A DNA stretch of 62,131 bases, taken from contig CAJBBX010000009.1 in NCBI GenBank assembly GCA_903951425.1, positions 1-62,131 on the forward strand, given 5' to 3'. Both the position numbers and the translations under genes were made by a program. Positions 1 through 9,182 of the stretch are shown piece after piece. The notes under the pieces were generated by a model, which ran no database searches, had not been told where the DNA came from, and was given only the letters and a program-made list of their open reading frames with translations. Source of the stretch: an uncultured Chthonomonas sp. (GTDB lineage: Bacteria > Armatimonadota > Chthonomonadetes > Chthonomonadales > CAJBBX01). Within the stretch, counting starts at the first letter, position 1; each line of letters starts with the position of its first letter.

Positions 1-1
1 C

Positions 2-964
2 GGGTTCGTGATCTTCTGGGCCGTGGTGCAGGTGATGAGGGCAGGCTTCGAGGGGCCGGCCGTCTGGCGCGGGTTCATCATCACAGCCGTCTACGTGGTC
101 TTCATGGCGCTGAAGCAGAAGTACCTGCACCACATGTACCGCGTGCCGGGCCCGTTCGACCACTCCAACACGCTGCCCCTCTACATCAACCAGTTCCTGC
201 CGGTGGTTGTGATGCTGGGCCTCTGTGACCCGACCCTGACGCCTCGCGGGGCGGCCGCATCAGTGCTGGTGGCGTTGGGCCTGATCGCCGCATCTCAGGC
301 GACCTTCTCTCGGTTGGGTATGCTCCTCTCCATAGGCACCTTCATGGGGACCATTGCCTACGCCAACATCCGTCTGCCGGGCAGGCGGGTCCGGATCGCA
401 ACGGCCGCGGCCGTCATCCTGGTCTGCATCGGCGGGGCCCTGGCTGCCAAGAGCATCATGGAGAGGGTGAAGAGCGCGCCGGAGAGCAGCGAGGAGGCCC
501 GCAACGAGTTTAACATGGCAGCTACGCGGATGGCCGATGACCGCATGTTCGGCGTGGGCCCGAACAACTTCCCGGAGGTTCTCACGAAGCAGTCTCGGTA
601 CAGCGGGTTCGTCTCCGTAATGGAGGACGAAGAGCAGGCTGGCGTCTGCCACCACATCTACAATCTGACCGCGGCGGAGATGGGCTACGGGGCCAAGTAC
701 GTGTTCATAGTCATACTGCTCCGTTTCCTGGGTCTGGCCCTGATCCCGGCGTTGCGGCGACGTGGGCTGGAGGCAGGCTTGCTGTGCGCGTTTGCGTTGG
801 GCGCTGTGGCCCTGCACATCAGCGGCTTCTATGAGTGGGTGTTCCGGATCACACCGGTCACGTTCATGTACTCCATCTGCGCAGGCCTGGCGGTGGGCCT
901 CGTGGAGCAGCTGAGGAGCCGCGAAGCGGCCGCCCGCCCGGCGGCTATGGGGGTCCAGGCATGA
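2..964 (+). CDS. O-antigen ligase/Wzy-like polymerase, 5' end outside window
   Basis: Integral membrane protein with about seven or eight hydrophobic segments and a central soluble loop containing a GVGPNNFPE-like stretch and a conserved-looking CHHIYNLTAAEMGYGAKY segment. That pattern is typical of the Wzy_C/O-antigen ligase superfamily, which joins or transfers lipid-linked repeat units on the periplasmic side. The frame is open from base 2, and the first in-frame start (base 8) lies inside a membrane segment, so the N-terminus is missing. It overlaps the flippase gene by ATGA, so the two are translationally coupled. The family is likely; which role it has (polymerase or ligase) cannot be told from this part. 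Confidence 0.75.
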   Translation, partial: GFVIFWAVVQVMRAGFEGPAVWRGFIITAVYVVFMALKQKYLHHMYRVPGPFDHSNTLPLYINQFLPVVVMLGLCDPTLTPRGAAASVLVALGLIAASQATFSRLGMLLSIGTFMGTIAYANIRLPGRRVRIATAAAVILVCIGGALAAKSIMERVKSAPESSEEARNEFNMAATRMADDRMFGVGPNNFPEVLTKQSRYSGFVSVMEDEEQAGVCHHIYNLTAAEMGYGAKYVFIVILLRFLGLALIPALRRRGLEAGLLCAFALGAVALHISGFYEWVFRITPVTFMYSICAGLAVGLVEQLRSREAAARPAAMGVQA

Positions 965-2520
965 CCGAGCGCACCTCGCGCAGCGCGCAGTTCGCCCTGA
1001 ACGCCGGAGCCAGCTACCTGCGGTTCGGTGTGAACATGGTGATCATGCTGGCGCTGACGCCCTTCATGGTCGGCCGCCTGGGCGCGCAGGACTTCGGCCT
1101 CTGGTCGCTCGTCTTCGCCGTTCTGGGCTTCGTGGCGCTCATGGACTGCGGCTTCGCCACCAGCACGGTGAAGTACGTGGCCGAGTGCCGGGGCGCCGGC
1201 GACTTCGAGCGGCGCAACCGCATGGTCAGCACCCTGGCCATCGTCTATCTGGGCCTGGGACTGGTGGGCGCGCTCTGCATCGCCCTGCTGGCGGCGTTCT
1301 TCAACCGCGTCTTCGCCATTCCCGCCGAGCAGCACGCCCGCGCACTGGCGATCCTCTGGATCCTGGGTTTCCGCAACGTGATCCTGGCGCTGCCATTGGG
1401 CCTATTCCAGGGGGTCCTCTTCGGCGACCAGAAGATCTGGGTGGTCAACATCATCCAGATCGTCGGCAACGCGCTCTACGCCGTCCTGACGGTGCTGACC
1501 CTGAGCGCCGGCGGGGGCGTGGTGGCGCTGGCCTGGGCCAACCTGGCCGCCATGCTGGCCGAGTACGCGGCCTACGTCGTCCTGGCCTTCCTGCTCGTGC
1601 CCTGCCTCCGGGTGTCGCCGCGCCTGGCTGACCGCTCGCTACTGGGGGAGATGACCTCCTTCAGCCTCTCGCAGTTGGTGGTGAACGTGGCCGCTCTGGT
1701 GCGCCTGCGCACCGACCCGGTGATCCTGAAGCTCTTCCTGCCCCTTTCCGCCGTGGCGGCCTACACCGTGGCGCTGCGGATCGCCGAGGCGGTCTACCTC
1801 CTCACCAAGCAGGGCGTGAACGCGATGTCGCCGGTGGTCGCAATGCTCAAGGGCGAAGGCGACGAGCAGAAGATCCGCTTCGTACTCCTCAACGCCGCCA
1901 AGTTCGCCTTCGTGGGCGCATGCCTGCCCGCCGCGGCCGCGGCTTCCTTCTCTCGAGACCTGCTCACGCTCTGGGTAGGTCCGGCCTATGCCTGGGCGGC
2001 GCCGACCATGGCCCTGCTGGTCACCGCCATGTGGCTCTCGGTTCCCCAGATGGTCGCCGCCATCGTACTCGTCATGGGCGGGCACCACGCCTTCTCGGCG
2101 CGTGCGCAGGTGGTGGGGATGGTCCTGAACGTGGGCTTCAGCCTGCTTCTGGTGCGGCCGTTTGGCATGGCCGGCGTGGCGGCGGGTACTCTTCTAGCCA
2201 CGATCATCGGTGATCTGCTCTACGCAACCGGGTATGCCTGCCGAGTCCACTCCGTGACCGGCCCGCAGTATCTGCGCCGGGTGGTCGCGCCCGGAATGGC
2301 GGCGGCAGTCGTCCAGGTGGGCGTCTCGCTTGCGTTGCGGGCCGTCTGGCCTCCCCACCGGCTGTGGGAGGTGGCATTGCTGGCGTTGCCGGGCATGGGC
2401 GCTGCGCTGGCGGTGCTGTGGTTGGGTTTCACCGACCCGTCGGAGAAGAACCTCGTTCTTGCCCGCATGCTGCGCCGGCGGGGGGCCGTCGTCGAACCGC
2501 AGCCGGCCCCGGAGGGTTAA
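961..2520 (+). CDS. Polysaccharide flippase (Wzx/MATE-like)
   Basis: A 519-residue protein with about 12-14 hydrophobic helices and the N-terminal pattern of lipid-linked oligosaccharide flippases (FALNAGASYLRFGVNMVIML, then FMVGRLGAQDFGLWSL). It is expected to move undecaprenyl-linked repeat units across the inner membrane. The start at 961 overlaps the upstream stop codon by ATGA. A longer in-frame version beginning at 835 would run through the upstream gene and is unlikely. It sits between the polymerase-like gene and the chain-length protein, the usual order of Wzx/Wzy-dependent export loci. Confidence 0.88.
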   Translation: MTERTSRSAQFALNAGASYLRFGVNMVIMLALTPFMVGRLGAQDFGLWSLVFAVLGFVALMDCGFATSTVKYVAECRGAGDFERRNRMVSTLAIVYLGLGLVGALCIALLAAFFNRVFAIPAEQHARALAILWILGFRNVILALPLGLFQGVLFGDQKIWVVNIIQIVGNALYAVLTVLTLSAGGGVVALAWANLAAMLAEYAAYVVLAFLLVPCLRVSPRLADRSLLGEMTSFSLSQLVVNVAALVRLRTDPVILKLFLPLSAVAAYTVALRIAEAVYLLTKQGVNAMSPVVAMLKGEGDEQKIRFVLLNAAKFAFVGACLPAAAAASFSRDLLTLWVGPAYAWAAPTMALLVTAMWLSVPQMVAAIVLVMGGHHAFSARAQVVGMVLNVGFSLLLVRPFGMAGVAAGTLLATIIGDLLYATGYACRVHSVTGPQYLRRVVAPGMAAAVVQVGVSLALRAVWPPHRLWEVALLALPGMGAALAVLWLGFTDPSEKNLVLARMLRRRGAVVEPQPAPEG

Positions 2521-2529
2521 GGCCAGGCC

Positions 2530-4677
2530 ATGTCCAAGCCGCAAGAGACCGCACCTGCCGCCGGCCGTGGGCCCCGCATCGATCTGCGGGCCACGGCAGT
2601 GAGCGTCATCCTGAAGCTGCCCATCCTGGCCGTCTGCGCGGCGGGCGCGGGCATGGTCGCCATGTCGCTGAGCGCCCAGTTGGCATCCAGCACCTACCAG
2701 GCCGAGACGCTGATCCGCTTCCGCCCCAGCGCCGAGGTGAGCAAGGACGCCGACGAGAAGACCATCGTGATCACGCTCAAAGACACGGTGAAGACCCGCG
2801 CCAACGTTGAGGAGGTTCGCTCACGCCTCGGCTTCGGGTCGCCTATCGAGTTGATCGGCAAGGCCCTGAACGTGGAGGTCATCAAGAACACCACGCTCAT
2901 GCGGATCAGCGCCGAGTGGCGGACGGGCCGGGGCGCAGCGGAGATGGCCAACGCCATGCGCGAGGTCTTCATTGATCGCTACCGAAGCGGCGACCGGCGA
3001 GACGCGGCCAGGCGCATCGCCAGCTTGCAGCGGCAGTTGGCCGCCGTGAGGGCCGCCCTGAAGGCCGGTGACGCCCAGTTGGAGGCCTTCACGGCATCGA
3101 ACCGAATCATCGATATCGAGAAGCAGTCGCGCGCCTTGCTGGAGGAGTACAACAACTACGGTGTACTCCTGGAGCAGGCAGAGGCCGACCGCAAGACGGT
3201 AGAGCAGCAGTCGGCGCAGCTGGACAAGGTGGTCGCCGAGCTAAAGGAGCGGGTCTCCAAGGAGAGCAAGTCTATACGCGAGCTTGAAACGCTCAGCGAC
3301 ATCAAGATCCGCATCGAGCAACTGAAGGAGGCCATCGCCGACGACAAGAAGGTGCGGGTCGACGAAGCCGAGTTGCGCCTCCGTGCCCAGGAGATGGCGC
3401 GCTATAAGATGCTGCTCGACATCGGCGCAATCTCTGAGGCCGACTACGAGCGGGCCGCCACCGCCCACGAGAAGGCCAAGATCGCCGCTGTCGATACGGT
3501 CAGGGATCGCGGCTGGCGCGAGGAGCTTGAGAGACTCAAGAGCACCGTGATCCCGCAGTCCGGCGGCGACGCGCCCAGCATGCCCGTGCTGCGGGAGACG
3601 CTGATCCGAAGCCTCGACATCCAGTTGCAGAAGGTGGCCGTGGCGGAGCGCGTACGTTCGCTGGCGGCGGCGCGGGGGCGGGTGCAACTGCTGCTGGACC
3701 GCATCCCCGCTCAGCAGAGGCAATTTGATGCCCTGTCGCGCAATATTGCCGCGCACGAGGTGGAGCGCAAGGAGCTTGAGGACCGGCTCTCCCAGGCGCG
3801 ACGCGTTGAAGATCTGGTGGGCATGGACTTCTGGACGGTGACCGAGGCCGACGTGCCCAAGCGCCCCGTGAAGTCCAACAAGATGATGTTGGCGGCGGGC
3901 ATCCTGATGGTCGGCCTCCTGGTCGGCCTGCTTCTCGTGGGCGGCCTGGAGGCGATGGACCGTACCGTGCGCTCCGCCGCCGAGGCGCGCCTACACACCG
4001 ACCTGGAGCCGTTGGGCTCCGTGCCCGCCTGCAGGTTGCCCGCCTCGGAGCCCTGGATGCCGCCGCAGCCGGTGGCCGACCGGTATAGCATGGCCGCGAG
4101 GCGGCTCCGGCAGGCCGTCCCGCAGGAGGGCGCCCGCATCCTGCTGGCAGGGCCCACGGCCGGCGTCGGCGCCACCACGGCGGTGCAGAACCTGGCCGTC
4201 AGCCTGGCACGGCAGGACGAGCGAGTGCTTGTCATCGACGCCCGGTCGGAGTCGATGCCGGGCATGGCCCTCTGGGCCGGTGACGCGCCCGAAGCGGGCT
4301 TGGCCATGGCGCTGGCGTCCGAAGGCGCACTGCCCGGCTCCATCATCCAGACCGGCATCGAGGGCGTCTCGCTCCTTACCCGCGGCGGACATGGCATGGA
4401 GCCGGATTCGCTGGCCTCAGAACGCATGGCGCGCCTGCTCGGCGAGGCGTCTGCGGCGTACACTGTGATCCTCGTGCTGGCGAGCCCGGTGCAGGAGGGC
4501 GTCGAGGCCGAGCTTCTGGCCCATAATATGGATGCCTCGGTGCTGGTGCTGCGCAGCCGGTTCACGCGCCGAGCCGATGCCCGGCACGCCGCCGACCGCC
4601 TCGCGGCCGCGGCGAGGCCTGTTGCCGGAGCCCTGCTGAACCGTGTGGGCCGGCTATACATGACGCGCGATGTGTGA
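2530..4677 (+). CDS. Wzz-type chain-length determinant fused to a degenerate BY-kinase domain
   Basis: A 715-residue protein. It has an N-terminal membrane helix (about residues 26-48), a long periplasmic coiled-coil region (about 150-440), a second membrane helix (about 450-475) preceded by the Wzz-type PKRPVKSNK motif, and a cytoplasmic MinD/BY-kinase-like domain. The Walker A region reads GPTAGVGATT at residues 541-550, so the invariant P-loop lysine is alanine (A548). Walker A' is present as VLVIDARSE. The C-terminus has only one tyrosine (LYMTRDV) and not the usual Tyr cluster. The chain-length role is well supported by architecture and neighbours. Kinase activity is doubtful. Confidence 0.85.
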   Translation: MSKPQETAPAAGRGPRIDLRATAVSVILKLPILAVCAAGAGMVAMSLSAQLASSTYQAETLIRFRPSAEVSKDADEKTIVITLKDTVKTRANVEEVRSRLGFGSPIELIGKALNVEVIKNTTLMRISAEWRTGRGAAEMANAMREVFIDRYRSGDRRDAARRIASLQRQLAAVRAALKAGDAQLEAFTASNRIIDIEKQSRALLEEYNNYGVLLEQAEADRKTVEQQSAQLDKVVAELKERVSKESKSIRELETLSDIKIRIEQLKEAIADDKKVRVDEAELRLRAQEMARYKMLLDIGAISEADYERAATAHEKAKIAAVDTVRDRGWREELERLKSTVIPQSGGDAPSMPVLRETLIRSLDIQLQKVAVAERVRSLAAARGRVQLLLDRIPAQQRQFDALSRNIAAHEVERKELEDRLSQARRVEDLVGMDFWTVTEADVPKRPVKSNKMMLAAGILMVGLLVGLLLVGGLEAMDRTVRSAAEARLHTDLEPLGSVPACRLPASEPWMPPQPVADRYSMAARRLRQAVPQEGARILLAGPTAGVGATTAVQNLAVSLARQDERVLVIDARSESMPGMALWAGDAPEAGLAMALASEGALPGSIIQTGIEGVSLLTRGGHGMEPDSLASERMARLLGEASAAYTVILVLASPVQEGVEAELLAHNMDASVLVLRSRFTRRADARHAADRLAAAARPVAGALLNRVGRLYMTRDV

Positions 4678-4692
4678 CGGGAGAGCAGTCGA

Positions 4693-5940
4693 ATGAGAGT
4701 GGCCCAGGTCCCGCGCAGGTTCGTGCGGGAGGAGTGGGGCGGCACCGAGACCGTCGTCCTAGAGACCAGCAAGCGGCTGCTGGGCATGGGGCATGACACC
4801 TTCATCGCCTGCCCGAACGCCCTGGCCTCCACCAATGAAGAGGAGATCGACGGCGTCCAGGTCCACCGCTACCCCTACTTCTACCCCTACCTGGGCCTGC
4901 GGGCCGAAGCCCGACAGCAGCTGGACAAGAAGGGCGGCAACCTCTTCTCCTTCCAGCTCATGCGCGCCCTGAAGGAGTGGCCTGGTCTCGACGTCATCCA
5001 CCTGCATACCCAGAAGCGGCTGGGAGGCATCGGCCGCCACGTGGCCCTGAAGCGGGGCATCCCGTATGTAGTCTCGCTGCACGGCGGCGTCTATGACGTG
5101 CCCCGAGGCGAGGCGGCCACCTGGACCGAGCCGAGCCGCGGCGCCCTGGAGTGGGGGCGCGTCCTGGGGATGTGGGTGGGCAGCAACCGTGTGATGGAGG
5201 ACGCCTCGGCTATCCTCTGCGTGGGCGCCGGTGAGCAGAAGGCCGTGCAGGCGCGCTACCCGCACAAGAACGTTCTGCTGCTGCCCAACGGCGTCAACTC
5301 GGAGCGGTTTGCTGTAGGCGACGGAGCGGGGTTCCGCGCAAGGCGAGGCATTCCGGCCGAGGCCACCGTCATCCTCACCGTGGGGCGCATCGACGTGCAA
5401 AAGAACCAGATGCTCCTGCTGCGCCTGCTCCCCGAGATCCGCCGCTTGGATCCCACGGCGCACCTGGTGCTCATCGGCCATGTGACCAACGCCTCGTACC
5501 GGCAGGAGATCGAGGCCTATGCCCAGCGGCAGGGCCTCACCGGCCACCTGACGCTCATACCCGGCCTGGATACGGCCAGCCACGAGTTGGTGAACGCCTA
5601 CCACGCAGCCGACCTCTTCGCCCTGCCCTCGGTCCACGAGCCCTTCGGCATCGTGGTGCTGGAGGCATGGGCCGCCGGCCTGCCCGTGGTCGCCAGCCGG
5701 GTGGGCGGCATTCCCTCCTTTGTGGTGGAGGGCGCCGACGGGCTGCTCTTCGACCCCGATGACGAGGCCCAGGTGTTGGCCGCATTCGCCCGAGCGCTCT
5801 CGGATCGGCCCCTGCGCGCCGCCATGGCCGCCCGAGGCAAGGCGAGGGCTGCGGCGGAGTACGGCTGGGATGTTGTGACCCGCAAGCTCGTGGGCATCTA
5901 CGAAGACGCCATCGCGCAACGCCCGCGACGCGGAACCTGA
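4693..5940 (+). CDS. Family 4 glycosyltransferase (GT-B)
   Basis: A 415-residue GT-B glycosyltransferase. The N-terminal acceptor half opens RVAQVPRRFVREEWGGTETVV. The C-terminal donor half has the GT4 signature HEPFGIVVLEAWAAGLPVVA, where the EPFG...E region binds the nucleotide-sugar phosphates, followed by SRVGGIPSFV. It probably adds one sugar of the exopolysaccharide repeat unit at the cytoplasmic membrane face. A purine-rich GGGAGAGC lies just before the start at 4693, which follows the Wzz-like gene by 15 bases. The sugar and linkage cannot be read from sequence. Confidence 0.9.
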   Translation: MRVAQVPRRFVREEWGGTETVVLETSKRLLGMGHDTFIACPNALASTNEEEIDGVQVHRYPYFYPYLGLRAEARQQLDKKGGNLFSFQLMRALKEWPGLDVIHLHTQKRLGGIGRHVALKRGIPYVVSLHGGVYDVPRGEAATWTEPSRGALEWGRVLGMWVGSNRVMEDASAILCVGAGEQKAVQARYPHKNVLLLPNGVNSERFAVGDGAGFRARRGIPAEATVILTVGRIDVQKNQMLLLRLLPEIRRLDPTAHLVLIGHVTNASYRQEIEAYAQRQGLTGHLTLIPGLDTASHELVNAYHAADLFALPSVHEPFGIVVLEAWAAGLPVVASRVGGIPSFVVEGADGLLFDPDDEAQVLAAFARALSDRPLRAAMAARGKARAAAEYGWDVVTRKLVGIYEDAIAQRPRRGT

Positions 5941-5968
5941 CGGTAGCGTCGGAACAAGGAACTCCCCC

Positions 5969-7129
5969 ATGCGCCTGCTCTGGGTCAATGAGATCGCCGG
6001 TCTGACGGGTGGCTGTGAGCGCTATGTGCGCGACACGGCCGTCCTGTTCCGCGAGTTCGGCGTCCACTCCACGCTGATGTACTCGGTTGCGGCCGACCAT
6101 GACCCGGCATTCACCAAGGCCTTCGACGCCGCCTTCCCCATGGTGGACATCCCGAGCCAGCTCGTCGCGCTCAAACCCGACGTGGTCTACATTCACCGGC
6201 TGAGCGGCATCGCACCGGTTCGCGCCTTCGAGCAGGGGCCGGCGCCGGTGGCGCGCTTCTTCCACGACCACCGCCTCTTCTGCACCCGCGAGCACAAGTA
6301 TACGGCCCGTGGGCGCCGCACCTGCACCCGCACCGTGGGGCCGGGCTGCCTGGCCTGCCACGGCGGCCTGGTGAAGGATGGCGGCCTGCGCTTCGTGGGG
6401 CCGTGGAGCGTGCTGCGCGAACAGGCGGCCAACAAGGGTCTGGCAGCCTTCGTGGTCGGCTCCAGCTACATGGCGGGCCACATCGCCGCGCACGGGTTCG
6501 ACAAGGCCCGCACGCATGTCCTTCCGCTCTACACGACGGAGCCGCTTCCTCCGGCCGATCCACCGGCGCCGCAGCCGGACCTGGCCCTCTTCGTGGGTCA
6601 GTTGGGCGCCATGGCCAAGGGGTTCGACACGCTGCTGGACGCGCTGGCCCTCTGTCGGAAGCCCGTTCGGCTCCTGGTGCACGGAACCGGGAAGTTCGAG
6701 GAGACCTACCGCGCCCAGGCCGCGGCGCTGGGACTGGGCGGCCGCGTCGACTTCGCCGGGAAGGCGGACGACGCAGGCCTGGCCCGAGCCTACGCCAGGG
6801 CTGGGTTCGTGGTCTTCCCGAGCCGCGGACCGGAGACCTTCGGACTGGTGGGTCCCGAGGCCATGAGCCGCTCGACGGCCGTCATCGCGACCATGGTAGG
6901 CGGAACGGGCGAGTGGCTTACCCCGGACCGGAACGGCGTCGCCGTTCCGCCCAACGACCCGGCGGCGCTGGCGCAGGCCATGGACAGGCTCGCAGGCGAG
7001 CCCGAGCTGGCCGCCCGGCTCGGCGCCGCGGGCCGCAAAGAGTGGGAGCAGCGGTTCCGACCGGACCGGCATGTACGCGACCTGCTGGCGCTGCTGCGCG
7101 GCCTGGCGGGCAAAGGAGACGGGCAATGA
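5969..7129 (+). CDS. Family 4 glycosyltransferase (GT-B)
   Basis: A 386-residue GT-B glycosyltransferase. The N-terminus is MRLLWVNEIAGLTGGCERYVRD, a glycine-rich loop followed by the acceptor domain. The C-terminal donor site is GPETFGLVGPEAMSRSTAVIAT, which departs slightly from the usual E-x7-E pattern. A cysteine-rich stretch (RRTCTRTVGPGCLACHGG, about residues 113-130) resembles the small cysteine cluster found in some exopolysaccharide GT4 enzymes. An AAGGAAC ribosome site precedes the start. The last codons overlap the next gene by ATGA. Confidence 0.87.
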   Translation: MRLLWVNEIAGLTGGCERYVRDTAVLFREFGVHSTLMYSVAADHDPAFTKAFDAAFPMVDIPSQLVALKPDVVYIHRLSGIAPVRAFEQGPAPVARFFHDHRLFCTREHKYTARGRRTCTRTVGPGCLACHGGLVKDGGLRFVGPWSVLREQAANKGLAAFVVGSSYMAGHIAAHGFDKARTHVLPLYTTEPLPPADPPAPQPDLALFVGQLGAMAKGFDTLLDALALCRKPVRLLVHGTGKFEETYRAQAAALGLGGRVDFAGKADDAGLARAYARAGFVVFPSRGPETFGLVGPEAMSRSTAVIATMVGGTGEWLTPDRNGVAVPPNDPAALAQAMDRLAGEPELAARLGAAGRKEWEQRFRPDRHVRDLLALLRGLAGKGDGQ

Positions 7130-8346
7130 ACGAGCGGTGGGGCCGGTTCACGCGGTACGGTAGCCCCGAGGTCGAGGAGCGGATCACCGCGTTGGTGACC
7201 GAGGCGGCCGAGGCCTGTTCGGCGGCGCTTGACCCTGCGACCTATCGCGCGGTTGTGCTCATCGGCGGCTACGGCCGGGGCGAGGGCGGCGTGGAGGCCA
7301 CTCCTGGCGGCGAGCGGCCGCACAACAACCTCGACTTCCTGCTTATCGCCCGCTCCGGCGCAGGCGACCCGCAGGCGCTGAAGCGCAAAGCTGACGAGGC
7401 CCTGAAGCCCCTGTCGGAGGCGCACGGCATCGGCCTGGACGCCGGAGTAGTGACCGACGGCGCGCTGGCCGTATCTCCATGCCTTGTCATGTGGCACGAC
7501 ATGCGCTTCGGCCACAAGACGCTGCTGGGCGACGCCGACTATGTGCCCTCCCTCACGCGGTTCACGCCGGGCGCTATCGTGGCCTACGACGTACGGAACC
7601 TGCTGGTGAACCGGGGTACGCTGCTCGTCATCAACGACTACCTCCTGCAGCGCCGTGCGCCCACCGACGCCGACCGGCGCGTCATGGTGAAGCATGCCGT
7701 AAAGGCCATCATCGGCTACGGAGACGCGCTCCTCTTCTTCCGGCGGGCCTACCACTGGAGCTACGCCGAGAAGCAGCGGCGCATGCAGACCCGGACCGAC
7801 GTGGCGCCCGACTTTCGCGCCCTCTACGATGAGGCCGTGGAGTTCCGCTTCCGGCCGAACTACGCCGCCTACCTCTCCCGCGACCCCGTCGCCTGGATGC
7901 GCGAGCTACGCCGGGCGCTGGCCCCGGTGCATCTGGAGTGCGAGGCGCTGCGGCTGGGAGCCGAGGGGCTGACATGGGCCACGTACCCCCGCCGCGCACT
8001 GGCCCACGAGGCGTTCGATCGCGTCGACACGCTACGCCAGATCGCCCGAAAGGTTGTTAACGTCCTGAAGCGCGAGACGCCGGTGCAGGGCCTCCCGTTC
8101 GACGCCGCCCTGGGCGCGCTGACGGCCGGTATGGCCGGCGCCATGCCCATCCTCTTCCCCGTCATCGCGTATGACCTGGAAGATGGGGCCTACCGGTCCA
8201 CTGCCTGGAGCATGCTCTCGGCCGCATCCACCGCCGCCGACGACCTGCGCGCAGCCTACCTTGGCGCGTGGGGGCGCTACGGCGACGTGAACTTCGGGCT
8301 GGCCCTGGAGCGGCTGGGCCTCGCCATGGAAGGCCCCTCCGCATGA
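7126..8346 (+). CDS. Nucleotidyltransferase-fold protein of the exopolysaccharide locus
   Basis: A 406-residue protein of unknown specific role. Near residues 47-70 it has IGGYGRGEGG followed after a loop by NNLDFLLI. This resembles the Pol-beta/MNT nucleotidyltransferase signature (Gly-Gly, then Asp-x-Asp), but the first Asp of the metal pair is Asn (N68-L69-D70). The C-terminal half is mostly helical and not recognised. The start at 7126 overlaps the upstream gene by ATGA; the in-frame open stretch upstream of it is antigenically meaningless read-through of the previous gene in another frame. It could transfer a nucleotide or phospho-group, or be an inactive relative. Only the fold assignment is proposed. 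Confidence 0.6.
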   Translation: MNERWGRFTRYGSPEVEERITALVTEAAEACSAALDPATYRAVVLIGGYGRGEGGVEATPGGERPHNNLDFLLIARSGAGDPQALKRKADEALKPLSEAHGIGLDAGVVTDGALAVSPCLVMWHDMRFGHKTLLGDADYVPSLTRFTPGAIVAYDVRNLLVNRGTLLVINDYLLQRRAPTDADRRVMVKHAVKAIIGYGDALLFFRRAYHWSYAEKQRRMQTRTDVAPDFRALYDEAVEFRFRPNYAAYLSRDPVAWMRELRRALAPVHLECEALRLGAEGLTWATYPRRALAHEAFDRVDTLRQIARKVVNVLKRETPVQGLPFDAALGALTAGMAGAMPILFPVIAYDLEDGAYRSTAWSMLSAASTAADDLRAAYLGAWGRYGDVNFGLALERLGLAMEGPSA

Positions 8347-9182
8347 TCTGCCTGACCGGCGACATCCACCACAGCAGCCTCCGCACCGGCAACCAGCAGC
8401 ACTGCGACATCACCGAGATCCAGGTGGCGTGCCGTTACCTCAAGCTGCTGGAGGAGGCCGGCGTCAAGGCCACCTTCTTCATGTCAGGCAAGTGCTTCGC
8501 CGAAGAGTGGGAGGACCTGAAGCCGCTGACCAAGAGCCCGCTGGTGGAGATCGGCGGGCACAACTGGGACTGCTTCCAGAACACGCTCTTCCACCGGGTC
8601 TGCAACAAGGCGCTGGGCAGCTACAACGGTCCGCTCTGGTTCCAGCGGTGGGATGCGCGGCGGACTGCCGCCATTATTAAGCAGAAGACGGGACGCACCG
8701 CCTGCGTCTGGCGCAACCACATGTACATGCATGGCCGCCATACCGAGCGCGCACTGGCCGGCGCAGATATGCGCGTCTGCTCCGACGGCGTTAAGCGGGA
8801 CTGCTGCGGCCCGATCGCACACCCCGCGGGCATCTATAACTACCCGCTCAATATCATCCCGGACCACGAGCACCTCTACCATGCGGAGCGCACCCGCGAG
8901 TGGGTGGCATGGTGGCAGAAGCGATACAACTGGTCCGACGACTTCGGCCCGGACTCCTACGAGGTGGAGGAGTGGACTGATATCGTGCTGGACGGCCTGC
9001 GGGAGAATGAGCAGAAGGGCGCGGTCTCCAATATGATCATCCACCCCATCACGCTCTACCTGTGCGACAAGCTGGCCTCGTTCCAGCGGATCCTGGAGTT
9101 CCTGCGGAGCCATGAGACCGTGCATATGAGCCGGATCATCGATGACGCGGACCGTGCGCGGACGCAGGGGGCACGCGCATGA
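8343..9182 (+). CDS. Polysaccharide deacetylase-like (NodB fold)
   Basis: A 279-residue protein beginning MICLTGDIHHSS, which aligns with NodB motif 1, where the Asp pair binds metal and acts as base. It continues with GVKATFFMSGKCFAEEW, the typical strand-helix of CE4 enzymes, then EIGGHNWDCF in place of the usual HSxxH, and WRNHMYMHG in the position of the RxPxG motif. The motifs are therefore variant, and metal ligands must be partly different from NodB. The start at 8343 overlaps the previous stop by ATGA. Likely role: deacetylation of an N- or O-acetyl sugar during polymer assembly. A related amidohydrolase use is possible. Confidence 0.7.
   Translation: MICLTGDIHHSSLRTGNQQHCDITEIQVACRYLKLLEEAGVKATFFMSGKCFAEEWEDLKPLTKSPLVEIGGHNWDCFQNTLFHRVCNKALGSYNGPLWFQRWDARRTAAIIKQKTGRTACVWRNHMYMHGRHTERALAGADMRVCSDGVKRDCCGPIAHPAGIYNYPLNIIPDHEHLYHAERTREWVAWWQKRYNWSDDFGPDSYEVEEWTDIVLDGLRENEQKGAVSNMIIHPITLYLCDKLASFQRILEFLRSHETVHMSRIIDDADRARTQGARA

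Noticed and set aside
835-960. Longer N-terminus for the flippase
   Set aside because: It reads through the upstream gene in another frame; ATG at 961 fits the family start and overlaps the stop as ATGA.
3711-4835. 374-codon minus-strand open frame
   Set aside because: Serine/arginine-rich shadow of the Wzz-like gene.
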